From positions 744,001-808,000 of the forward strand of contig NW_027490183.1 in the NCBI RefSeq assembly GCF_050948175.1: a stretch of 64,000 nucleotides of DNA, written 5' to 3'. The translations under genes and the position numbers were made by a program. A model generated the notes under the pieces. It made no database searches. It was not told where the DNA came from and saw nothing but the letters and a program-made list of their open reading frames with translations. Below, in pieces: positions 39,390-53,913 of this stretch (positions are counted from its first letter, which is position 1; each line of letters starts with the position of its first letter). The DNA comes from Xylocopa sonorina (taxonomy: Eukaryota > Arthropoda > Insecta > Hymenoptera > Apidae).

Positions 39390-42300
39390 ATGTAAATGCG
39401 ACACTTCCTTGCTAGGACATAGCGTTTGCAGATGTTTACGTATCGCAGCAATAGAGTTCAAATGCTTCTAAAAACGAGATATCGCATCCCATTTCTGTTT
39501 CATGATAAGATATAATATTCATTGCGGAGTGTCATTTATACTTCGAATTCACTTCAAATGAATGTAAATGCGTCACTTCCTTGCTAGGTAATAGCGTTTG
39601 TAGATGTCTACGTATCGTAGCAATAGAGTTCTAATGCTTCTTAAATCGCGAAATCGCATCCCATTTCTATGTTTCGTGATAAGATATAATATTCATTGTG
39701 GAGTGTTATGTATACCTCGTGTTCACATCAAATGAATGTAAGTGTGGCACACCCTTGCTAGGAAATAGCGTCTGCAGATGTCTACGTATCGTAGCAATAG
39801 AGTCCTAATGCTTTTTAAAAAGCGATATCGCATCTCATTCCTATGTTTCATGATCAGATATAATACTCATTGCGAAGTGTCATGTATACCTCGCATACAC
39901 TTCAAATGAATGTAAATGCGACACTTCCTTCCTAGGAAATAGCGTTTGAAGATATCTACGTATCGTAGCAATTGAGTTCTAATGCTTCTTAAAACACGAT
40001 ATCGCATCTCAATACTATGTTTCATGATAAGATATAATATTCATTGCGAAGTGTTATGTACTCCTCATATTCACTTCAAAAGAATGTAAATGCGACACTT
40101 CCTATCTATTAAATGTCGATCGCAGATATCTACGTTTCGCAGGAATAGGGTTCTAATGCTTTTTAAATCGCGAAATCGCATCTCAATCCTATGTTTCATG
40201 ATAAGATATAATATTCATTGTGCTGTGTGATGTACACCTCGTATTCACATCAAAAGAATGTAAATGCGACACTTCCTTCCTAGGAAATAGCGTTTGCTGA
40301 TGGCTACGCATCGTAGCAACAGAGTTCTATCGCTTCTTAGAACACGATATCTCATCTCATTTCTATGTTTCATGATAAGATATGATATTTATTGCGAAGT
40401 GTCACTTATACCTCGCATACACTTTAATTGAATGTAAATGCGATACTTCCTTGCCAGGAAATAGCTTTTGCAGATGTCTACGTATTGAAGCGATAGAGTT
40501 CTAATGCTTCTTAAAACGCGATATCGCATCTGATCCCTATGTTTCATGATAAGATATGATATTCAATGCAAAGTGTCATGTATACATCGTATTCACTACA
40601 AAAGAATGAAAATGCGACAATTCCTTGTTAGGAAATAGCTTTTGCTGATGTCTACGTATCGAAGCAATAAAGTTCTAATGCATCTTATATCGCGATATCC
40701 CATCTCATTTCTATGTTTCATGATAATATATAATATTCATTCTGCAATGTTATGTATAACTCCCATTCACTTCAAATGAATGTAAATGCGACACTTCCTT
40801 GCTAGGGAAGAGCGGTTGCAGATGTCTACGCATCGAAGCAATAAAGTTCTAATGCATCTTACATCGCGATATCGCATCTCATTTCTATGTTTCATGATAA
40901 GTTATAATATTCATTACGAAGTTTCATGTATTCCTCGTATTCACTTCAAATGAGTGTAAATGCGACACTTCCTTGCTAGGAAATAGAGTTTGCAGATATC
41001 TACGTATCGAAGCAATAAATTTCTAATGCATCTTACATCGCGATATCGCATCTCATTTCTATGTTTCATGATAATATATAATATTCATTGTGCAATGTTA
41101 TTTATACCTCGCATTCACTTCAAAAGAATGTAAATGCGACACTTCCCAGCTAGGAAATAGAGTTTGCAGATGTCTACGTGTCGAAGCAATAGAGTTCTAA
41201 TGCTTCTTACATCGCGATATCGCATCTCATTCATATGTTTCGATATAAGATATAATATTCATTGTGTAGTGTTAGGTATACCTCGCACACAATTCAAAAG
41301 AATGTAACTGCGACGCTTCCTTGCAAGGAAATGGCGTTTGCAGATGTCTACGTATCGTAGCAATAGTGTTCTGATACTTCCTAAAACGCGATATCGCATC
41401 TCATTCCTATGTTTCATGATAAGGTATAATATTCATTGTGAAGTGACATGAATACCTCGTATTCACTTCAAAAGAATGTAAATGCGACACTTCCTTGCTA
41501 GGACGTTGCGTTTGCAGATGTCTACGTATCGATGCAGTAGAGTTCTAATGCTTCTTATACGCGCCTTTGCATCTCATTTCTACGATTCATGATAAGATAT
41601 AATATTCATTGCGAAGTTTCATGTATTCCTCGTATTCACTTCAAAAGAATGTAAATGCGACACTTCCTTTCTATTAAATGTCGATCGCAGATATCTACGT
41701 TTCGCAGCAATAGGGTTCTAATGCTTTTTAAATCGCGAAATCGCATCTCAAGCCTGTGTTTCATGATAAGATATAATATTCATTGTGGTGTGTGATGTAC
41801 ACCTCGTATTCACATCAAAAGAATGTAAATGCGACACTTCCTTCCTAGGAAATAGCGTTTGCTGATGGCTACGTATCGTGGCTATAGAGTTCTGATGCTT
41901 CTCAAATCGCGATATCGCATCTCATTTCTATGTTTCGTGATAAGGTATAATATTTATTGTGGAATGTTATGTATTCCTCGTTTTCACTTCAAAAGAATGT
42001 AAATGCGACACTTCCTTGCCAGGAAATAGCTTTTGCAGATGTCTACGTATCGAAGCGATAGAGTCCTAATGCTTCTTAAAACGGGATATCGCATCTGATC
42101 CCTATGTTTCATGATAAGATATGATATTCAATGCGTAGTGTCATGTATACATCGTATTCACTACAAAAGAATGAAAATGCGACAATTCCTTGTTAGGAAA
42201 TAGCGTTTGCAGATGTCTACGTATCGTAGCAATAGTGTTCTAATGCTTCTTAAATCGCCATATCGCATTTCATTTCTATGTTTCATGATAAGGTATAATA

Positions 42301-45300
42301 TTCATTGTGTTGTGTTATGTATACCTCGTATTCACTTCAAAAGAATGTAGTGCGACACTTCCTTGCTATTAAGCAGCGTTTGTAGTTATCTAAGTATCGA
42401 AGCAATAGAGTTCTAATGCACCTTAAATCGCGATATCGCATCTCATTTCTATGCATCATGATAAGATATAATATTCATTGTGCAGTGTTTTGTATACCTC
42501 GTATTCGCTTCAAAAGAGTGTAAATGCGACACTTCCTTGCTAGGAAATAGCGTTTGCAGATGTCTACGTATCGTAGCATTGGAGCCCTAATGCTTCTTAA
42601 ATCGCGGTATCGCATCTCATTTCTATGTTTCATGATAAGATATAATACTCATTGCGAAGTGTCTTGTATACCTCGCATACACTTCAAATGAATGTAAATG
42701 CGACACTTCCTTGCTAGGAAATAGCGTTGGCAGATGTCTACGTATCGAAGCAATAGAGATCTAATGCTTCTTAAATCGCCATATCGCATTTCATTTCTAT
42801 GTTTCATGATAAGATATAATATTCATTGCGAAGTGTCATGTATACCTCGTATTCACTTCAAAAGAATGTAAACGCGACACTTCCATGCTAAGAAATAGCG
42901 TTTGCAGATTTCTCCGTATCGAAGCAGTAGATTATTATTGCTTCTTAAATCGGGATAACGCATCACATTTCCATGTATCATGACAAAATATAATATTCAT
43001 TGCGAAGTGTGACGTATACCACGTATTCACTTCAAATGAATCTAAATGCGACACTGCCTTGCTAGGAAATAGCGTTTGCAGATGTCTCCGAATCCAAGCA
43101 ATAGAGTTCTAATGCTTCTTAAATCGCGATATCGCATCTCATTTCTGTGTTTCATGATAAGATATAATATTCATTGCTAAGTGTCATTTATACATTGTGT
43201 TCACTTCAGAAGAATGTAAATGCGACTCTTCCATGCTAGGAAATAGCGTTTGCAGAAGTCTACGTATCCGTAGCAATAGAGTTCTAATGCTTCTTAAAAC
43301 GATATATCGCATCTCAATTCTACGTTTCATGATAAGATATAATATTCATTGTGGAGTGTCATGTATACCTCCTATACACTTCAAATGAATGTAAATGCGA
43401 CACTTCCTTGCTAGGACATAGCGTTTGCAGATGTTTACGTATCGCAGCAATAGAGTTCAAATGCTTCTAAAAACGAGATATCGCATCCCATTTCTGTTTC
43501 ATGATAAGATATAATATTCATTGCGGAGTGTCATTTATACTTCGTATTCACTTCAAATGAATGTAAATGCGTCACTTCCTTGCTAGGTAATAGCGTTTGT
43601 AGATGTCTACGTATCGTAGCAATAGAGTTCTAATGCTTCTTAAATCGCGTAATCGCATCCCATTTCTATGTTTCGTGATAAGATATAATATTCATTGTGG
43701 AGTGTTATGTATACCTCGTGTTCACATCAAATGAATGTAAGTGTGGCACATCCTTGCTAGGAAATAGCGTCTGCAGATGTCTACGTATCGTAGCAATAGA
43801 GTCCTAATGCCTTTTAAAAAGCGATATCGCATCTCATTCCTATGTTTCATGATAAGATATAATACTCATTGCGAAGTGTCATGTATACCTCGCATATGTA
43901 TACTTCAAATGAATGTAAATGCGACACTTCCTTGCTAGGAAATAGCGTTGGCAGATGTCTACGTATCGAAGCAATAGAGATCGAATGCTTCTTAAATCGC
44001 CATATCGCATTTCATTTCTATGTTTCATGATAAGATATAATATTCATTGTGGAGTATTATGTACTCCTGGTATTCACATCAAAAGAATGTCAATGCGACA
44101 CTTCCTTTCTAGGAAATAGCGTTTCCAGATGTCCAGGTATCGAAGCAATAGAGCTCTAATGCTTCTTAAAACGAGATATCGCATCTCATTTCTATGTCTC
44201 ATGACAAGATATAATATTCATTGCGAAGTGTCATGTATACCTCGTATTCGCTACAAATGAATGTAAATGCGACACTTCCTTCCTAGGAAATAGCGTTTAC
44301 AGATGTCTCCGTATCGAAGCAATAGAGTTCTAATGCTTCTTAAATCGCGATATCACATCTCATTTCTATGTTTCATGATAAGATATAATATTCATTACGA
44401 AGTGTAATGTATTCCTTGTCTACACTTCGAATGAATGTAAACGCGACACTTCCTTGCTAGGAAATAGCGTTTGCTGATGTCTACGTATCGTGGCAATAGT
44501 GTTCTAATGCTTCTTAAATCGCCATATTGCATTTCATTTCTATGTTTCATGATAAGGTATAATATTCATTGCGTTGTGTTATGTATACCTCGTATTCACT
44601 TCAAAAGAATGTAGTGCGACACTTCCTTGCTATTAAACAGTGTTTGTAGTTATCTAAGTATCGAAGCAATAGAGTTCTAATGCACCTTAAATTGCGATAT
44701 CGCATCTCTTTTCTATGCATCATGATAAGATATAATATTCATTGTGCAGTGTTTTGTATACCTCGTATTCGCTTCAAAAGAATGTAAATGCGACACTTCC
44801 TTGCTAGGAAATAGCGTTTGCATATGTCTACGTATCGTAGCATTGGAGGCCTAATGCTTCTTAAAACGCGATATCGCATATCATTTCTATGTTTCATGAT
44901 AAGATATAATATTCATTGCGAAGTGTCTTGTATACCTCGCATACACTTCAAATGAATGTAAATGCGACACTTCCTTGCTAGGAAATAGCGTTGGCAGATG
45001 TCGACGTATCAGAGCAATAGAGTTCTAATGCTTCTTAAAATGCGATATCGCATCTCATTTCTATGTTTCATGATAAGGTATAACATTCATTCTGGAGTGT
45101 TATGTATACCTAGTATTCACATCAAAAGAATGTAAATGCGACACTTCCTTGCTAGGAAATAGCTTTTGCAGATATCTATGTATCGCAGCAATAGAGTTCT
45201 AAGGCTTCTTAAAACGCGATATCGCATCTCATTTCTATGTTTCATGATAAGATATAATATTGATTGCGAAGTGTCATGTATACCTCGCATTACTTTCAAA

Positions 45301-48300
45301 AGAGTGTAAATGCGACACTTCCTTGCTAGCAAGTAGCGTTTGCAGATGTCAACGTATCGTAGCAATGGAGTTCTAATGCTTCTTAAATCGCGATGTCACA
45401 TCTCATTTGTACGTTTCATGATAAGATATAATATTCATTACGAAGTGTAATGTATTCCTTGTCTACACTTCGAATGAATGTAAACGCGACACTTCCTTGC
45501 TCGGAAATAGCGTTTGCAGATGTCTACGTATCGTAGCAATAGTGTTCTAATGCTTCTTAAAACGCGATATCGCATTTCATTTCTATGTTTCATTATAAGA
45601 TATAATATTCATTGCGAAGTATCATGTATACCTCGCATACACTTCAAACGAATGTAAATGAGACACTTCCTTGCTAGGAAGTAGCCATGGCAGATGTCTA
45701 CGTATGGAAGCAACAGAGTTCTAATGCTTCTTAAAACGAGATATCGCATCTCATTTCTATGTTTCATGATAAGATATAATATTAATTGCGAAGCGTCATG
45801 TATACCTTGTATTCACCTCAAAAGATTGTACATGCGACACTCCCTTGCTAGGAAGTAGCGTTTGCAGATGTCTACGTATCGAAGCAATAGGGTTCTAATG
45901 CTTCTTAAAACGCGATATCGCATTTCATTTCTATGTTTCATTATAAGATATATTATTCATTGCGAAGTGTCATGTATACCTGGTATTCACTTCAGTGGAA
46001 TGTAAATGCGACTCTTCCCTGCTAGGAAATAGCATTCGCAGATGTCTACGTATCGTTGCAAGCGTGTCATAATGATTCTTAAAACGAGATATCGCATCTC
46101 ATTTCTATGTTTCATGACAACATATAATATTCATTGCGAAGTGTTATGTATACCTCGCATACACTTCAAATGAATGTAAATGCGACACTTCCTTGTTAGG
46201 AAATAGAGTTTGCAGATGTCTACGTATCGTAGCAATAGAGTTGTAATGCTTCTTGAAATGGGATATCGCATCTCATATCTACGTTTCATGATAAGATATA
46301 GTATTAATTGCGAAGTGTCATGTATACCTTTTATTCACTTCAGAAGAATGTAAATGCGACACTCCCTTGCTAGCAAATAACGTTTGCAGATGTCTACGTA
46401 TCGTAGCAATAGAGTTCTAATGCTTCTTAAAACGCGATATCACATCACATTTCTATGTTTCATGATAAGATATAATATTCATTGCGAAGTTTCATGTATT
46501 CCTCGTATTCACTTCAAATGAATGTAAATGCAACACTTCCTTGCTAGGAAATAGAGTTTGCAGATGTCTACGTATCGTAGCAATAGAGTTCTTATGCTTC
46601 TTATATCGCAAGATCGAATCTCAGCTCTATGTTTCACGATAAGATATAATATTCATTGTGGAGTGTTATGTATACCTCGTATTCACCTCAAAAGAATGTA
46701 AATGCGACACTTCCTTGCTAGGAAATAGCGTTTGCAGATTTCTGCGTATCGTAGCATTAGATTTCTAATGCTTCTTAAAACGTGAAATCATATCACATTT
46801 CTATGTTTCATGGTAAGATATAATATTCATTGCGAAGTGTTATGTATACCTCGCATACACTTCAAATGAATGTAAATGCGACACTTCCTTGCTAGAAAAT
46901 AGAGTTTGTAGATGTCTACGTATCGTAGCAAGCGTGTTATAATGCTTCTCAAAACGAGATATCGCATCTCATTTCTATGTTTCGTGACAACATATAATAT
47001 TCATTGCGAAGTGTTATGTATACCTCGCCTACACTTCCTAAGAATGTAGATGCGACACTTCGTTACTAGGAAATAGCGATGGCAGATGTCTACGTATCGA
47101 AGCAACAGAGTTCTAAAGCTTCTTAAAAAGAGATATCGATTCCCATTTCTATGTTTCGTTATAAGATATAGTATTCATTGTGGAGTGCTATGCATACCTC
47201 GCATTCCCTTCAAAAGGATGTAAATGCGACACTTCCTTGCTAGGAAATAGCGTTTGCAGATGTCTACGTATCGTAGCAATAGTGTTCTAATGCTTCTTAA
47301 AACTCCATATCGCATCTGATTTCTATGTTTCATGATAAGATATAATATTCATTGCGAAGTGTCATGTATACCTCGTATTCACATAAAATGAATGTAAATG
47401 CGACGCTTCCTTGCTAGGAAATAGCGATTGCAAATGTCTCCGTATCGTAGCAATATAGCTCTAATGCTTCTTAAAACGAGGTGTCGCATCTCATTCCTAT
47501 GTTTCATGATAAGATTTAACATTCATTGCGAAGTGTTATGTATACCTCGCATACACTTCAAATGAATGTAAATCCGACACTTCCTTGCTAGGAAATAGCG
47601 TTTGCAGATGTCTACGTATCGAAGCAATAGAGTTATAATGCTTTTTAAAACGCGATATCGCATCTCATTTTTGTGTTTCATGATAAGATATAATATTCAT
47701 TGCGATGTGTCTTGTATACCTCGTATTCACTTCCAACGAATGTAAATGCGACATTTCCATCCTAGGAAATAGCGTTTGCAGATATCTACGTATCGTGGAA
47801 ATAGAGTTATAATGCTTTTTAAAAGGCGATATCGCATCTCATTTCTATGTTTCATGATAAGATATAATATTCATTGCGAAGTGTCATGTATACATCGTAT
47901 TCACTTCAAAAGAATGTAAAAGCGACACTTTCTTGCTTGGAAGTAGCGTTTGCAGATGTCTACGTATCGTAGCAATAGATTTCTACTGCTCCTTAAAACG
48001 CGATATCGCATCTCATTTCTATGTTTCGTGATCAGGTATAATATTCATTGTGGATTGTTATGTATTCCTCGTATTCACTTCAAAACAATGTAAATGCGAC
48101 ACTTCCTTGCTAGGAAATAGCGTTTGGAGATGTCCACGTATCGTGGCAATAGAGTTCTAATGCTTCTCAAAACGCGATATCGCATCTCATTTCTATGTTT
48201 CATGATAAGATATAATATGCATTGCGAAGAGTCATGTATTCCTCGTCTTCACTTCAAATGAATGTAAATGCGACACTTCCTTGCTATTTAATAGCGTTTG

Positions 48301-51300
48301 CAGATTTCAGCGTATCGAAGTAATAGTGTTCTAATGCTTCTTATATCGCGTTAACGCATGTCATTACTATGTTTCGAGATAAGGTATAATACTCATCGTG
48401 GAGTGTCATGTATACCTCGTATTCACTTCAAATGAATGTAAATGCGACACTTCCTTGCAAGGAGGTAGCGTTTACAGATGTCTACGTTTCGAAGCATTAG
48501 AGTTCTAATGTTTCTTATATAGCTATATCACATCTCATTTCTATGTTTCATGATAAGATATAATATTCATTGTGCAGTGTTATGTATACCTTGTATTCAC
48601 TTCAAATGAATGTAAATGCCACACTTCCTTGCTAGGAAATAGCGTTGGCAGATGTCTACGTATCGTAGCAACAGAGTTCTAATGCTTCTCAAAACCCGAT
48701 ATCGCATTTCATTTCTATGCTTCATGATAAGATATAATATTCAATTCGAAGTGTCACTTATACATCCCACAGACTACAAGTGAATGAAAATGCGACACTT
48801 CCTTGCTAGGAAAAAGCGTTTGCAGATGTCTACGTATCGTAGCAAGCGTGCTATAATGCTTCCTAAAACGAGATATCGCATCCCATTTCTATGTTTCATG
48901 ATAACATATAATATTCATTGCGAAGTGTTATGTATACCTCGCATACACTTCAAATGAATGTAAATCCGACACTTCCTTGCTATTAAATAGCGTTTGCAGA
49001 TATCTACGTATCGAAGCAATGGAATTCTAATGCTTCTTAAATCGCGATATCGATTCTCATTTCTATGTTTCACGATAAGATATAATATTCATTGCGGAGT
49101 GTCATGTATACTTCGGATTCACTTCAGAAGAATGCAAATGCGACACTTCCTTGCTTGGAAATAACGTTTGCAGATGTCTACGTATCGAAGCAATAGAGAT
49201 CTAATGCTTCTTAAACCGTCATATCGCATCTCATTTCTGTGTTTCATGATAAGATATAATATTCATTGTGCAGTGTTATGTATACCCAGTAATCACATCA
49301 AAAGAATGTAAATACGACACTTCCTTGCTAGGAAATAGCGTTTGCAGATGTCTACGTATCGTAGCAGGAGGGTTCTTGTACTTCTCAAAACACGATATCG
49401 CATGTCAATTCTATGTTTCATGATAAGATATAATATTCATTGTGGAGTGTTATGTATACCTCGCACTCACTTCAAAAGAATGTAAATGCGACACATCCTT
49501 GTTACAAAATAGCGTCTGCAGATGTCTACGTATCGTAGCAATAGTGTTCTAATGCTTCTTAAAACGCGATATCGCATTTCATTTCTATGTTTCATTATAA
49601 GATATAATATTCATTGCGAAGTATCATGTATACCTCGCATACACTTCAAACGAATGTAAATGAGACACTTCCTTGCTAGGAAGTAGCCATGGCAGATGTC
49701 TACGTATCGAAGCAACAGAGTTCTAATGCTTCTTAAAACGAGATATCGCATCTCATTTCTATGTTTCATGATAAGATATAATATTAATTGCGAAGCGTCA
49801 TGTATACCTTGTATTCACCTCAAAAGATTGTACATGCGACACTCCCTTGCTAGGAAGTAGCGTTTGCAGATGCCTACGTATCGAAGCAATAGGGTTCTAA
49901 TGCTTCTTAAAACGCGATATCGCATTTCATTTCTATGTTTCATTATAAGATATATTATTCATTGCGAAGTGTCATGTATACCTGGTATTCACTTCAGTGG
50001 AATGTAAATGCGACTCTTCCCTGCTAGGAAATAGCGTTTGCAGATGTCTACGTATTGTAGCAAGCGTGTCATAATGATTCTTAAAACGAGATATCGCATC
50101 TCATTTCTATGTCTCATGACAAGATATAATATTCATTGCGAAGTGTCATGTATACCTCGTATTCGCTACAAATGAATGTAAATGCGACACTTCCTTCCTA
50201 GGAAATAGCGTTTACAGATGTCTCCGTATCGAAGCAATAGAGTTCTAATGCTTCTTAAATCGCGATATCACATCTCATTTATATGTTTCATGATAAGATA
50301 TAATATTCATTACGAAGTGTAATGTATTCCTTGTCTACACTTCGAATGAATGTAAACGCGACACTTCCTTGCTAGGAAATAGCGTTTGCAGATGTCTACG
50401 TATCGTAGCAATAGTGTTCTAATGCTTCTTAAATCGCCATATCGCATTTCATTTCTATGTTTCATGATAAGGTATAATATTCATTGTGTTGTGTTATGTA
50501 TACCTCGTATTCACTTCAAAAGAATGTAGTGCGACACTTCCTTGCTATTAAGCAGCGTTTGTAGTTATCTAAGTATCGAAGCAATAGAGTTCTAATGCAC
50601 CTTAAATCGCGATATCGCATCTCATTTCTATGCATCATGATAAGATATAATATTCATTGTGCAGTGTTTTGTATACCTCGTATTCGCTTCAAAAGAATGT
50701 AAATGCGACACTTCCTTGCTAGGAAATAGCGTTTGCAGATGTCTACGTATCGTAGCATTGGAGCCCTAATGCTTCTTAAATCGCGGTATCGCATCTCATT
50801 TCTATGTTTCATGATAAGATATAATATTCATTGCGAAGTGTCTTGTATACCTCGCATACACTTCAAATGAATGTAAATGCGACACTTCCTTGCTAGGAAA
50901 TAGCGTTGGCAGATGTCTACGTATCGAAGCAATAGAGATCTAATGCTTCTTAAATCGCCATATCGCATTTCATTTCTATGTTTCATGATAAGATATAATA
51001 TTCATTGCGAAGTGTCATGTATACCTCGTATTCACTTCAAAAGAATGTAAACGCGACACTTCCATGCTAAGAAATAGCGTTTGCAGATTTCTCCGTATCG
51101 AAGCAGTAGATTATTATTGCTTCTTAAATCGGGATAACGCATCACATTTCCATGTATCATGACAAAATATAATATTCATTGCGAAGTGTGACGTATACCA
51201 CGTATTCACTTCAAATGAATCTAAATGCGACACTGCCTTGCTAGGAAATAGCGTTTGCAGATGTCTCCGAATCCAAGCAATAGAGTTCTAATGCTTCTTA

Positions 51301-52177
51301 AATCGCGATATCGCATCTCATTTCTGTGTTTCATGATAAGATATAATATTCATTGCTAAGTGTCATTTATACATTGTATTCACTTCAGAAGAATGTAAAT
51401 GCGACTCTTCCATGCTAGGAAATAGCGTTTGCAGAAGTCTACGTATCCGTAGCAATAGAGTTCTAATGCTTCTTAAAACGATATATCGCATCTCAATTCT
51501 ACGTTTCATGATAAGATATAATATTCATTGTGGAGTGTCATGTATACCTCCTATACACTTCAAATGAATGTAAATGCGACACTTCCTTGCTAGGACATAG
51601 CGTTTGCAGATGTTTACGTATCGCAGCAATAGAGTTCAAATGCTTCTAAAAACGAGATATCGCATCCCATTTCTGTTTCATGATAAGATATAATATTCAT
51701 TGCGGAGTGTCATTTATACTTCGTATTCACTTCAAATGAATGTAAATGCGTCACTTCCTTGCTAGGTAATAGCGTTTGTAGATGTCTACGTATCGTAGCA
51801 ATAGAGTTCTAATGCTTCTTAAATCGCGTAATCGCATCCCATTTCTATGTTTCGTGATAAGATATAATATTCATTGTGGAGTGTTATGTATACCTCGTGT
51901 TCACATCAAATGAATGTAAGTGTGGCACATCCTTGCTAGGAAATAGCGTCTGCAGGTGTCTACGTATCGTAGCAATAGAGTCCTAATGCTTTTTAAAAAG
52001 CGATATCGCATCTCATTCCTATGTTTCATGATAAGATATAATACTCATTGCGAAGTGTCATGTATACCTCGCATATGTATACTTCAAATGAATGTAAATG
52101 CGACACTTCCTTGCTAGGAAATAGCGTTGGCAGATGTCTACGTATCGAAGCAATAGAGATCGAATGCTTCTTAAATC
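39390..52177 (+). repeat. 12.8-kb higher-order unit, copy 2
   Basis: This is the counterpart of 15213-28000. Near 41385 one monomer has been lost cleanly, fusing a monomer that begins with TCTGATACTTCC to the next one in register. At about 48640-48845 there is one extra monomer with the markers CAACAGAGTTC, CCCACAGACTAC and AAAAAGCG, absent from copy 1. Private substitutions include C at 39752. The unit continues past 52177 with the two monomers that copy 1 lacks. Confidence 0.88.
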
Positions 52178-53740
52178 GCCATATCGCATTTCACTTCTAT
52201 GTTTCATGATAAGATATAATATTCATTGTGGAGTATTATGTACTCCTGGTATTCACATCAAAAGAATGTCAATGCGACACTTCCTTTCTAGGATATAGCG
52301 TTTCCAGATGTCCAGGTATCGAAGCAATAGAGCTCTAATCTTTTTAAAACGAGATATCGCATCTCATTTCTATGTCTCATGACAAGATATAATATTCATT
52401 GCGAAGTGTCATGTATACCTCGTATTCGCTACAAATGAATGTAAATGCGACACTTCCTTCCTAGGAAATAGCGTTTACAGATGTCTCCGTATCGAAGCAA
52501 TAGAGTTCTAATGCTTCTTAAATCGCGATATCACATCTCATTTCTATGTTTCATGATAAGATATAATATTCATTACGAAGTGTAATGTATTCCTTGTCTA
52601 CACTTCGAATGAATGTAAACGCGACACTTCCTTGCTAGGAAATAGCGTTTGCTGATGTCTACGTATCGTAGCAATAGTGTTCTAATGCTTCTTAAATCGC
52701 CATATTGCATTTCATTTCTATGTTTCATGATAAGGTATAATATTCATTGCGTTGTGTTATGTATACCTCGTATTCACTTCAAAAGAATGTAGTGCGACAC
52801 TTCCTTGCTATTAAACAGTGTTTGTAGTTATCTAAGTATCGAAGCAATAGAGTTCTAATGCACCTTAAATTGCGATATCGCATCTCATTTCTATGCATCA
52901 TGATAAGATATAATATTCATTGTGCAGTGTTTTGTATACCTCGTATTCGCTTCAAAAGAATGTAAATGCGACACTTCCTTGCTAGGAAATAGCGTTTGCA
53001 AATGTCTACGTATCGTAGCATTGGAGGCCTAATGCTTCTTAAAACGCGATATCGCATCTCATTTCTATGTTTCATGATAAGATATAATATTCATTGCGAA
53101 GTGTCTTGTATACCTCGCATACACTTCAAATGAATGTAAATGCGACACTTCCTTGCTAGGAAATAGCGTTGGCAGATGTCGACGTATCAGAGCAATAGAG
53201 TTCTAATGCTTCTTAAAATGCGATATCGCATCTCATTTCTATGTTTCATGATAAGGTATAACATTCATTCTGGAGTGTTATGTATACCTAGTATTCACAT
53301 CAAAAGAATGTAAATGCGACACTTCCTTGCTAGGAAATAGCTTTTGCAGATATCTATGTATTGCAGCAATAGAGTTCTAAGGCTTCTTAAAACGCGATAT
53401 CGCATCTCATTTCTATGTTTCATGATAAGATATAATATTGATTGCGAAGTGTCATGTATACCTCGCATTACTTTCAAAAGAGTGTAAATGCGACACTTCC
53501 TTGCTAGCAAGTAGCGTTTGCAGATGTCAACGTATCGTAGCAATGGAGTTCTAATGCTTCTTAAATCGCGATGTCACATCTCATTTGTACGTTTCATGAT
53601 AAGATATAATATTCATTACGAAGTGTAATGTATTCCTTGTCTACACTTCGAATGAATGTAAACGCGACACTTCCTTGCTCGGAAATAGCGTTTGCAGATG
53701 TCTACGTATCGTAGCAATAGTGTTCTAATGCTTCTTAAAT
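52178..53740 (+). repeat. Continuation copied from the end of the previous unit type
   Basis: This matches about 37900-39400 and 43990-45480. A region at 53295 aligns with 45117 at exactly 8178 bp, which is 47 monomers. Private changes include GTATTGCAGC near 53361 and GCAAATGTC near 53000. It ends in a monomer with GATAAGGTATAATATTC that is shared with 18280-18300 and then departs from it. Confidence 0.82.
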
Positions 53741-53913
53741 CGCCATATCGCATTTCATTTCTATGTTTCATGATAAGGTATAATATTCATTGTGTTGTGT
53801 TATGTATATCTCGTCTACACTTCAAGAGAATGTAAATGCGACACTGCATTGCTAGGAAATAGCGCCTGCCGACGTCTACGTATCGTAGCAATAGAGTTCT
53901 AATTCGTCTTAGG
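53741..53913 (+). repeat. Transition monomer between blocks
   Basis: After TGTTGTGTTATGTATA the sequence turns to TCTCGTCTACACTTC and contains AGCGCCTGCCGACGTC and CGTCTTAGGACGCG, not seen together elsewhere in the window. It links the end of the long unit to segment C copy 2. Confidence 0.65.

Noticed and set aside
53741..53913. Possible insertion of foreign sequence at a block border
   Set aside because: The stretch keeps satellite phase and all conserved boxes; it is only a divergent monomer.
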